From the NCBI GenBank assembly GCA_900758955.1, contig CAAETL010000082.1, positions 1 to 5,886 on the forward strand: a DNA stretch of 5,886 nt, given 5' to 3'. The notes below the pieces were generated by a model. It was not told the origin of the DNA, did no database searches, and saw only the letters and a program-made list of their open reading frames with translations. Each line of letters begins with the position of its first letter. The stretch's first letter is position 1. The position numbers and the translations under genes were made by a program. Origin of the DNA: an uncultured Oscillospiraceae bacterium (lineage in GTDB: Bacteria; Bacillota; Clostridia; Oscillospirales; Oscillospiraceae). Positions 1 to 5,231 of the stretch are shown piece after piece.

Positions 1-462
1 CTGCGCCTGCTCTTTGGTAGCATAGGCCCCTACCCGCGCATAAAATGTTCCGGAAATCCAAGCGGGGAATCCGCCGTCGTATGAACTGGCCGTTGCCTGG
101 GCCTGGGCAAAAGAATCGTATGTACCGGGAAGCTGTAAATGGTAGCTGCCGATTACGGTAGCGCCGCCGGGGTTCGAAGCGGAGTAGGCGCCATCTTTCA
201 GATATATAGTTTGTGTTTTCAGCATGGTGATCTGCGTAACGTCCGCGCTGCCCAAGGGAACAAAGTTGTCCCCGCTGTCGTAATAGCCGAAGCGATACCC
301 GCTGCCTACGTTGTTTTCCAGATTAGCGGTGTCCAGTGCGGAACTTCCATAATACAGGCCTACTCGCACCGGGCCATCCGCCTCCAGGGCGAACGCCGAG
401 GAGGATAACAGTAACACCATCAGGCCGCATACCAGGGTAAATTGTATCAAAAACCGTTTCAT
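1..462 (-). CDS. SpoIID/LytB-domain-like secreted protein, N-terminal part (partial)
   Basis: Minus-strand reading frame with 154 codons visible; it runs off the left edge without a stop. Residues 1-25 form a classical Sec signal peptide: MKR, a hydrophobic core, then Ala-Phe-Ala as the likely cleavage site. The mature start (PVRVGLYYGSSALDTANLEN, residues 31-50) and the following GSGYRFGYYDSG stretch resemble the N-terminal region of clostridial SpoIID/LytB-domain proteins. The last visible residues (FYARVGAYATKEQAQ) look like a SPOR-type segment. Known proteins with the SpoIID/LytB domain act on peptidoglycan, in SpoIID's case as a lytic transglycosylase during engulfment; the catalytic domain would lie outside this window, so that role is not shown here. 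I chose the ATG at 462..460 because GGAG sits 6 bases upstream; an in-frame ATG four codons earlier (474..472) has no good ribosome binding site. Family call is from memory of the pattern; secretion is the firmer claim. Confidence 0.68.
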   Translation of the reverse strand, partial: MKRFLIQFTLVCGLMVLLLSSSAFALEADGPVRVGLYYGSSALDTANLENNVGSGYRFGYYDSGDNFVPLGSADVTQITMLKTQTIYLKDGAYSASNPGGATVIGSYHLQLPGTYDSFAQAQATASSYDGGFPAWISGTFYARVGAYATKEQAQ

Positions 463-487
463 AACCCACTCCATTTTGTTTGCGAAG

Positions 488-525
488 GCACGCCCCGGTT
501 GATTGACAGGCTTTCTGGGGCGTGC
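488..525. repeat. 9-bp perfect inverted repeat straddling the asd -35 box
   Basis: GCACGCCCC (488-496) and GGGGCGTGC (517-525) are exact reverse complements separated by 20 bases. The right arm abuts the asd -10 box and the -35 lies between the arms, so it could be an operator. In the leftward transcript it would instead fold as a hairpin about 26 bases before the SpoIID-like start codon. No T-run follows on either strand, so it is not an intrinsic terminator. Confidence 0.5.
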
Positions 526-531
526 TATGAT
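503..531 (+). promoter_or_regulatory. Predicted sigma-A promoter for asd
   Basis: A consensus -35 TTGACA (503-508), a spacer of exactly 17 bases and TATGAT (526-531) make a strong promoter directed at asd. The predicted start is near 538, leaving a leader of about 160 bases. It lies upstream of, and points towards, the opposing promoter at 630..601, so the two initial transcripts would overlap across roughly 538-594. Confidence 0.65.
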
Positions 532-543
532 TGAAAATACTAC

Positions 544-576
544 TTTCCGGAAAAGACGCCTCAATCCTACCGGAAA
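544..576. repeat. 7-bp inverted repeat in the shared asd/SpoIID-like leader region
   Basis: TTTCCGG (544-550) and CCGGAAA (570-576) flank a 19-base loop. The element lies where the two predicted leaders overlap, so it would form complementary hairpins in both RNAs. Whether it has a function is unknown. Confidence 0.35.
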
Positions 577-600
577 TTGCCCCGTCGGACAACATGTTTC

Positions 601-630
601 ATTATAGTACAAAATACCCTATCTTTTCAA
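601..630 (-). promoter_or_regulatory. Predicted sigma-A promoter for the SpoIID/LytB-like gene
   Basis: On the minus strand there is TTGAAA (630..625), an 18-base spacer and a consensus TATAAT (606..601). Transcription should start near 594, giving a leader of about 130 bases before the start codon at 462. The leader contains the inverted repeats at 544-576 and 488-525. No better -10/-35 pair was seen closer to the gene. Confidence 0.6.
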
Positions 631-640
631 CCGCTGTTTT

Positions 641-669
641 CCAAAACCTCTCCAACTGTGAGATTTTGG
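641..669 (+). other. Leader hairpin upstream of the asd ribosome binding site
   Basis: CCAAAA (641-646) pairs with TTTTGG (664-669), and TCTC (649-652) pairs with GAGA (660-663), with a 2-base bulge and a 7-base loop. The stem ends 16 bases before the AGGAGG at 686-691 and leaves that site free. It is a modest structure that could be chance; it does not match the lysine riboswitch. Confidence 0.25.
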
Positions 670-698
670 CGATTTTATAACAGACAGGAGGACATTCC

Positions 699-1793
699 AT
701 GAAAAAGTATTCTGTGGGAGTAGTGGGTGGTACGGGTATGGTGGGCCAGCGGTTTATCACCTTGCTGGAAAACCATCCCTGGTTCCAACTCACGGCCATC
801 GCCGCCAGCGCGCGTTCCGCCGGAAAGACCTACGAAGAGGCCATCGGGTCCCGCTGGGCCATGACAACTCCCATACCCCAAGAGGCCAAAGGCTTAGTGG
901 TATTGGACGCCGTGGCGGATCAGGAAAAACTGGCTGGCCAGGTGGATTTCATTTTCTCCGCTGTGGATATGAAAAAGGAGGAAATTCTCACCCTGGAGGA
1001 GGCTTACGCCAAGCTGGAGTGTCCTGTGGTTTCAAACAACAGCGCCCATCGCTGGACGCCTGACGTTCCCATGGTGGTGCCCGAAATGAACCCCCAGCAC
1101 TTGGCTGTCATCGAGTCCCAGAAGAAACGTCTGGGTACTAAAACCGGCTTTATCGCCGTAAAATCCAACTGTTCCATTCAATGCTACGCCCCTGCCCTGC
1201 ACCCCCTCCTTCCCTTTGGTGTAGAAAAGGTATTGGTTTGTACGTACCAAGCCATCTCCGGCGCGGGAAAAACCTTTGAGACTTGGCCTGACATGGTGGA
1301 TAACCTGATTCCCTACATCGGCGGAGAAGAGGAGAAGTCGGAGCAGGAGCCTCTGAAAGTCTGGGGTAAAGTGGAAGACGGCCGCATTGTCAAGGCGGAG
1401 CGTCCGCAGATTACCGCCCAGTGCCTGCGCGTCCCGGTGTCCAACGGACACACTGCCGCTGTGTTTGTTACCTTCCGAGAGAAACCCACCGAAGAGCAGA
1501 TAAAGGATTGCTGGAAAAACTTTAAAGGTCGCGCCCAGGAGCTGGATCTCCCCAGCGCGCCCAAGCAGTTTCTCCATTACTTTGAAGAGCCGGACCGTCC
1601 CCAGGCCAAGTTGGACCGGGAACTGGAAGGCGGCATGGCGGTTTCTCTGGGACGGCTTCGTCCCGATACCCAGTATGACTACAAATTTGTAGGTCTTGCC
1701 CACAACACGCTGCGGGGCGCCGCCGGGGGGAGCGTTCTGTTGGCGGAGCTTCTTTGCGCCGAGGGGTATATCCCCCACAAGGTCGCCATATAA
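699..1793 (+). CDS. asd: Aspartate-semialdehyde dehydrogenase
   Basis: Cytosolic enzyme that reduces 4-aspartyl phosphate with NADPH to L-aspartate 4-semialdehyde, the branch point to lysine/diaminopimelate, threonine and methionine. At 364 residues it is full length. The N-terminal nucleotide-binding loop is GGTGMVGQRF (residues 10-19), followed by ASARSAGK (36-43), a typical NADP-contact segment. The catalytic cysteine is Cys158 in VKSNCSI; QAISGAG (184-190), Arg244 and His251 in LRVPVSNGH supply substrate and acid/base residues. NTLRGAAGG (336-344) is the conserved C-terminal signature. The overall pattern is that of the archaeal/fungal-like class rather than the E. coli class. The start is supported by AGGAGG at 686-691, seven bases upstream. 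dapA follows on the same strand after 164 bases, and its product uses the Asd product. No lysine riboswitch is recognisable in the leader. Confidence 0.95.
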   Translation: MKKYSVGVVGGTGMVGQRFITLLENHPWFQLTAIAASARSAGKTYEEAIGSRWAMTTPIPQEAKGLVVLDAVADQEKLAGQVDFIFSAVDMKKEEILTLEEAYAKLECPVVSNNSAHRWTPDVPMVVPEMNPQHLAVIESQKKRLGTKTGFIAVKSNCSIQCYAPALHPLLPFGVEKVLVCTYQAISGAGKTFETWPDMVDNLIPYIGGEEEKSEQEPLKVWGKVEDGRIVKAERPQITAQCLRVPVSNGHTAAVFVTFREKPTEEQIKDCWKNFKGRAQELDLPSAPKQFLHYFEEPDRPQAKLDRELEGGMAVSLGRLRPDTQYDYKFVGLAHNTLRGAAGGSVLLAELLCAEGYIPHKVAI

Positions 1794-1800
1794 TGCAAGC

Positions 1801-1853
1801 GTCCCCGCCCGAAGCAGGCAGGGACGGGAACTGTAAAACAGGGCTGACAGCCC
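1801..1853 (+). other. Small hairpins preceding the asd-dapA terminator
   Basis: Three small stems come before the terminator. GTCCC plus GCC (1801-1809) pairs with GGC plus GGGAC (1817-1825) around one mismatch. CTGT/ACAG is at 1831-1841. GGGCT (1841-1845) pairs with AGCCC (1849-1853). The last uses bases of the terminator's left arm, so it competes with the base of the terminator, though the 24-bp terminator should win. Confidence 0.25.
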
Positions 1854-1914
1854 GCAAAAAGGACGTTTCTGTTACGCGATGCCAAGAAACGCTCCTTTTT
1901 GCGGGCTGTTTTTT
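1847..1914 (+). terminator. Long intrinsic terminator/attenuator hairpin between asd and dapA
   Basis: Positions 1847-1863 pair perfectly over 17 bp with 1893-1909. The stem continues with CGTTTCT (1864-1870) against AGAAACG (1885-1891), with C1892 bulged, and a 14-base loop. A run of six T (1909-1914) follows directly. This is a textbook intrinsic terminator for the asd transcript. It lies only 43 bases before the dapA start, and I see no convincing promoter between the two, so dapA may depend on read-through. Confidence 0.85.
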
Positions 1915-1957
1915 GCCTTTTCCTCCCAAACCTGTTTCATAGAAAGGAGCCTGCTAT

Positions 1958-2911
1958 ATGAAAGAACCTGTATTTACCGGCGCTTGTACGGCCATTGTGA
2001 CCCCATTTCGCCCCAACGGGGCCATCGATTACGCCACATTCTCCCGTCTGATCGACATTCAGCTTGCCGCCGGCATAGACGCTATCTGCGTCTGCGGCAC
2101 CACGGGGGAAAGCTCCACCATCAGTGTCCAGGAGCACATCAACCTGGTGGACCACTGTATCCGCCAAGTGGACGGCCGGTGTAAAGTAATCGCCGGAACG
2201 GGCAGCAATGATACGGCCACAGCGGTCTATCTCTCCCAGCACGCCCAGGAATCCGGCGCCGATGCACTTTTGGTTGTAACGCCCTATTACAATAAGACGA
2301 CCCAGGCCGGTCTGATCCGTCACTATGAATTCATAGCCGACCGAACCCAGCTGCCGCTCATTCTCTATAACGTCCCCTCCCGCACCGGTATGTCCGCCAC
2401 GGCGGAGACCTACGCCACCCTCAGCCAACACCCCCGCATCAACGGCGTGAAAGAGGCGTCTGGTAACTTTACCCTTTTCCTTAACACCCTGTCCCTATGC
2501 GGAGACCAGCTGAATATCTGGTCAGGAAACGATGACCATGCCATTCCCATGATGGCCTTGGGCGCAAAGGGGCTCATTTCGGTACTCTCCAACCTGGTTC
2601 CTCAGGAAGTTGCCGAGATGACCCATCGTTACTTAGAGGGCGACCACCACAAGGCGGCCGCCTTACAAATTAAATACGCCGGCCTCATTCGGGCGTTGTT
2701 CTGTGAGGTTAACCCCATTCCCATAAAGGCCGCGCTGCACCAGGTCGGTTTAGACTCCGGATATCTTCGCCTGCCCCTCTGGGAGATGAGTGAGGAAAAC
2801 AAGAAGTTACTTCTGAATGAGATGCAAAAAGCCGGCGTCTCCGGGATGGACCAGAGACGTCGGCTGATCGATGAAATTCAATCCGCGGATGAATTTTCCT
2901 TTGAGACCTGA
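1958..2911 (+). CDS. dapA: 4-hydroxy-tetrahydrodipicolinate synthase, with an extra C-terminal tail
   Basis: Condenses pyruvate with L-aspartate 4-semialdehyde in the first committed step to diaminopimelate and lysine; a cytosolic TIM-barrel aldolase, normally a homotetramer. Visible signatures are CGTTGE (residues 46-51, substrate-binding threonines), VTPYYNK (107-113), YNVPSRTG (137-144, with the catalytic tyrosine and the arginine that binds the semialdehyde), Lys165 in GVKEASG as the Schiff-base lysine, WSGND (188-192) and NPIPIK (252-257). The start at 1958 has AAGGAG eight bases upstream. E. coli DapA has 292 residues; here the usual end corresponds to about KAGV (291-294), and some 23 further residues (SGMDQRRRL... 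to Phe-Glu-Thr 317) follow. The codons around that junction encode the terminator of the convergent thioesterase gene, and the last 34 bases overlap its 3' end. Function is secure; the role of the tail is unknown. Confidence 0.95.
   Translation: MKEPVFTGACTAIVTPFRPNGAIDYATFSRLIDIQLAAGIDAICVCGTTGESSTISVQEHINLVDHCIRQVDGRCKVIAGTGSNDTATAVYLSQHAQESGADALLVVTPYYNKTTQAGLIRHYEFIADRTQLPLILYNVPSRTGMSATAETYATLSQHPRINGVKEASGNFTLFLNTLSLCGDQLNIWSGNDDHAIPMMALGAKGLISVLSNLVPQEVAEMTHRYLEGDHHKAAALQIKYAGLIRALFCEVNPIPIKAALHQVGLDSGYLRLPLWEMSEENKKLLLNEMQKAGVSGMDQRRRLIDEIQSADEFSFET
2826..2865 (-). terminator. Intrinsic terminator of the thioesterase gene, embedded in the 3' end of dapA
   Basis: Read on the minus strand, AGCCGACGTCTC (2865..2854) pairs with GAGACGCCGGCT (2841..2830) with one A-C mismatch. 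Three further pairs inside leave a 6-base loop. The stem is followed by a T-run (2830..2826). On the plus strand the run is A and precedes the stem, so it acts only leftwards. It begins 12 bases after the thioesterase stop codon and lies wholly inside dapA codons 291-303. Confidence 0.75.
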
Positions 2912-3300
2912 ACCACATACCCGTTTAAGGTGGCAAACGCCACTTCAGTCCCTAAATTGTCCGTCACAGTGATCTGATAGAAACAAATTTTGCTTCCCTC
3001 CCGCACCGCTTTGGCCTCCGCAATTAGGGAGTCACCCTTGGCAGAGGTTAAAAAAGTAATTTGGGAGGCCTGGGTCACCACTGATTTTCCCTTTTGATTG
3101 GAGGCTACCGCGAAAGCAAAGTCAGCCAGGGTAAAAATCACGCCTCCCATGGGGATTCCCAGGGCGTTACAGTGACGGGATTCGATTTTCATGGTGCAGC
3201 GGGCATAGCCCTCCTCCGCTTCTTCGATCACCGCGCCCAGTCCTTCAATGGCAAACCGGTCGTTTTGAAACTTTTCTCGTAATTTTGTTAAATCGCTCAT
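2878..3300 (-). CDS. PaaI-type hotdog-fold acyl-CoA thioesterase
   Basis: 140-residue protein of the hotdog thioesterase superfamily, PaaI-like branch, whose members hydrolyse acyl-CoA (phenylacetyl-CoA-type or other) thioesters in the cytosol as oligomers. The signature is at residues 42-68: Asn45, Gly48, MGGVIFTLADFAFAVASN, with Asp60 as the expected catalytic acid on the central helix. It is followed by VVTQASQITFL (74-84) and IAEAKAVREGSKICFYQITV (93-112), the strand pattern of the family. The position that is usually His in the HGG motif is Met51 here. Start choice: GGGAGGT at 3311..3305 lies four bases before the ATG at 3300..3298, which gives MSDLTKL; an upstream in-frame ATG at 3336 lies inside a hairpin and lacks such a site. 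It sits 63 bases downstream of glnS on the same strand with no leftward terminator between, so co-transcription is likely. Its 3' end overlaps dapA tail to tail by 34 bases. The substrate cannot be told from sequence. Confidence 0.85.
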   Translation of the reverse strand: MSDLTKLREKFQNDRFAIEGLGAVIEEAEEGYARCTMKIESRHCNALGIPMGGVIFTLADFAFAVASNQKGKSVVTQASQITFLTSAKGDSLIAEAKAVREGSKICFYQITVTDNLGTEVAFATLNGYVVQVSKENSSAD

Positions 3301-3310
3301 TGATACCTCC

Positions 3311-3362
3311 CGCCGCGCAGCATGCCGATGAAACATTGGCGTACTGCGCGGCGTTCTTTTTT
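3311..3362 (+). terminator. Strong plus-strand intrinsic terminator between the thioesterase gene and glnS
   Basis: CGCCGCGCAG (3311-3320) pairs with CTGCGCGGCG (3344-3353). After one C-A mismatch the stem continues for nine more pairs, two of them G-T wobbles, to an AAA triloop (3331-3333). TTCTTTTTT follows on the plus strand. Both neighbouring genes are on the minus strand, so it would stop rightward transcripts; the nearest rightward gene upstream is dapA, whose stop is 400 bases away. On the minus strand the same hairpin has no T-run and abuts the thioesterase ribosome binding site GGGAGG. Confidence 0.7.
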
Positions 3363-3363
3363 A

Positions 3364-5061
3364 TCAGACGTTCGATGGTTTCGACGGCTTAAAGCTGTCT
3401 TTTAAACTCACCGAACGGTTAAATACCAACTGGCCCTCTTTGGAGTCTTGGTTATCCACGCAGAAGTAGCCCATACGCATAAACTGGAAGGCATCCCCCG
3501 GCTGAGCCTGCGCCAGGCTGGCCTCCAGCTTGCTGCCGGTCAGACGCTCCAGCGAGTGGGGATTCAGGCAGTCCAGAAAGTTCTTCTCTCCTCCGTCCGG
3601 GTCAGGGTCTGAAAACAGATTATCATACAGGCGGATTTCAGCGTCCACTGCAGTGGCTGCATCCACCCAATGAATGGTAGCTCCCTTCACCTTTCTTCCG
3701 TCCGCAGGGTCGCCGCCACGGGAGTTGGGATCATATTCGGCGAATACTTCAACCACATTTCCCTGCTCGTCCTTCCGGCAACCGGTACATGTGATGAGAT
3801 AGGCGCCTTTCAGGCGGCATTCAGGGCCGCCGGGGTAGAGACGCTTATACTTTGGCACCGGAGTTTCCAAAAAGTCTTCCGCTTCAATATAAAGGTCTCG
3901 GGAAAAGGAAACCTGGCGGGACCCGTCTTCAGGACAATTGGGGTTGTTCTCCACCTGGCAAAACTCCGACTGCCCCTCCGGGTAATTGGTAATGGTCAGC
4001 TTAATGGGCCGCAGGACGCCCATAACTCGCTTGGCAGTCAAATTCAGGTCTTCCCGCAGGCAGTACTCCAGAAAAGCGTACTCAACAGTGGAGGAGGCTT
4101 TGGATACGCCGTTTCGTTCCGAAAAATTCCGAATGGCGGCGGGCGTATACCCCCGGCGACGCAGGCCGCAGAGCGTGGGCATCCGGGGGTCGTCCCATCC
4201 AGATACCTTTCCCTCCTCCACCAACTGACGAAGCTTTCTCTTGGACATAACCGTATAGTTGATACCCAATCGGGCAAACTCAATCTGCCGAGGCTTATGA
4301 TAGGGAATGGAGACATTCTCCACCACCCAGTCATACAAGGGGCGGTGATCCTCAAATTCCAGGGAACAGAGGGAGTGGGTGATCCCCTCCAGCGCGTCCT
4401 CAATGGGGTGAGCGAAGTCATACATGGGGTAAATGCACCAGTCATCCCCCGTGCGGTGATGGCGCATATGGTTGATGCGGTAAATCACCGGGTCCCGCAT
4501 GTTAAAATTGCCGCTGGCCAGATCAATTTTGGCCCGCAGCGTCATAGCCCCGTTGGGGAATTCCCCCGCCCGCATCCGGGCAAACAAATCCAGGTTTTCC
4601 TCAATGGGACGGTCCCGATGCGGGCTCTGGGCCGGGATGTGCACATCGCCGCGCATCTGGCGAAACTCCTCCGGTGTGAGCTGGCAGACATACGCCTTCC
4701 CCTTTTGGATTAATTCTACGGCAAATTCGTACATCTGCTCAAAATAATCCGAGGCATAGTAAAAACGGTCGTCCCAATCATACCCCAGCCAATGGATGTC
4801 CTCGCGGATGGCGTCTACATATTCCACGTCTTCCTTGGTGGGGTTGGTGTCATCCATGCGCAGGTTGCACATGCCGTGATATTTTTGGGCGGTTCCAAAA
4901 TCAACAAAGATGGCCTTCGCGTGACCGATATGCAGATAGCCGTTGGGTTCCGGCGGAAATCGGGTATGGACTTTCATACCCTCATACTGGCCGCCGGGGG
5001 CCAGATCCTCGTCAATAAAATCATGGATAAAATTCTGGCTCATGGTGACTTCTTCCGACAT
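3364..5061 (-). CDS. glnS: Glutaminyl-tRNA synthetase
   Basis: Class I aminoacyl-tRNA synthetase charging tRNA-Gln with glutamine and ATP in the cytosol. At 565 residues it is close to the E. coli enzyme (554). FPPEPNGYLHIGHAKA (35-50) carries the HIGH motif in the form specific to GlnRS (PPEPNG). MRMDDTNPTKE-like NLRMDDTNPTKEDVEY (66-81) and VIYRINHMRHHRTGDDWCIY (192-211) belong to the catalytic domain. VMSKRKL (271-277) is the KMSKS loop, and the C-terminal half has the beta-barrel anticodon-binding region with KGAYLITCTGC (418-428). I preferred the start at 5061 (MSEEVTMSQNF) over Met7 because AAGGAG at 5075..5070 lies eight bases upstream. The stop TGA is followed at once in frame by TAA. 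Many Firmicutes lack GlnRS and make Gln-tRNA by GatCAB transamidation, so its presence fits a Clostridia lineage or past transfer. The leader is short (about 30 bases), so there is no T-box. Confidence 0.96.
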   Translation of the reverse strand: MSEEVTMSQNFIHDFIDEDLAPGGQYEGMKVHTRFPPEPNGYLHIGHAKAIFVDFGTAQKYHGMCNLRMDDTNPTKEDVEYVDAIREDIHWLGYDWDDRFYYASDYFEQMYEFAVELIQKGKAYVCQLTPEEFRQMRGDVHIPAQSPHRDRPIEENLDLFARMRAGEFPNGAMTLRAKIDLASGNFNMRDPVIYRINHMRHHRTGDDWCIYPMYDFAHPIEDALEGITHSLCSLEFEDHRPLYDWVVENVSIPYHKPRQIEFARLGINYTVMSKRKLRQLVEEGKVSGWDDPRMPTLCGLRRRGYTPAAIRNFSERNGVSKASSTVEYAFLEYCLREDLNLTAKRVMGVLRPIKLTITNYPEGQSEFCQVENNPNCPEDGSRQVSFSRDLYIEAEDFLETPVPKYKRLYPGGPECRLKGAYLITCTGCRKDEQGNVVEVFAEYDPNSRGGDPADGRKVKGATIHWVDAATAVDAEIRLYDNLFSDPDPDGGEKNFLDCLNPHSLERLTGSKLEASLAQAQPGDAFQFMRMGYFCVDNQDSKEGQLVFNRSVSLKDSFKPSKPSNV

Positions 5062-5098
5062 TATTCTCTCTCCTTATTCAGCAGTACAATTGGTGAAT

Positions 5099-5128
5099 AT
5101 TATATACCCAAATCAATACAAATTGCAA
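5099..5128 (-). promoter_or_regulatory. Predicted sigma-A promoter for glnS and the thioesterase gene
   Basis: On the minus strand TTGCAA (5128..5123), an 18-base spacer and TATAAT (5104..5099) point towards glnS. The predicted start near 5092 leaves about 30 bases of leader. The -35 boxes of this promoter and of the opposing one are only eight bases apart. Confidence 0.6.
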
Positions 5129-5136
5129 CCGCTCCC

Positions 5137-5165
5137 TTGACGAATCCTGGAATAACTTCTAAAAT
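5137..5165 (+). promoter_or_regulatory. Predicted sigma-A promoter for the thioredoxin-like gene
   Basis: TTGACG (5137-5142), a 17-base spacer and TAAAAT (5160-5165) match the sigma-A consensus at 5 of 6 in each box. Transcription should begin near 5172, about 60 bases before the start codon, inside the palindrome at 5170-5184. Confidence 0.6.
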
Positions 5166-5169
5166 AGAA

Positions 5170-5184
5170 CTTGATAATATCAAG
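5170..5184. promoter_or_regulatory. Palindromic operator candidate at the thioredoxin-like gene start site
   Basis: CTTGATAATATCAAG is a perfect 7-1-7 inverted repeat (CTTGATA, A, TATCAAG) placed at about +1 of the predicted promoter. The position suits a repressor site. It resembles AT-rich operators such as Fur/PerR-type boxes only loosely, so the regulator is not identified. Confidence 0.4.
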
Positions 5185-5231
5185 ATGGCAAGAGCGCCTA
5201 CAAAATTCCCATTTAGAAAGGAAGATACGTT

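Noticed and set aside
538..698. Possible lysine riboswitch in the long asd leader
   Set aside because: The leader has only small hairpins; none of the conserved lysine-box sequence blocks was recognisable and no terminator precedes the asd ribosome binding site.
1032..1778. Minus-strand open frame of 248 codons antisense to asd
   Set aside because: It is a shadow of asd, whose catalytic motifs are all intact; its translation matches no family pattern.
1789..1794. Perfect TATAAT over the asd stop codon as a dapA promoter
   Set aside because: No -35 or extended -10 element is present, and transcription from it would still have to cross the terminator at 1847-1914.
2928..2943. AGGTGGC/GCCACTT hairpin just after dapA as its terminator
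   Set aside because: The stem is short and is followed by CAGTCCC rather than a T-run; it falls in thioesterase coding sequence.
3670..4713. Plus-strand open frame of 347 codons antisense to glnS
   Set aside because: It lies wholly inside an unmistakable glnS, shows no recognisable motif, and has no supporting ribosome binding site that I could see.
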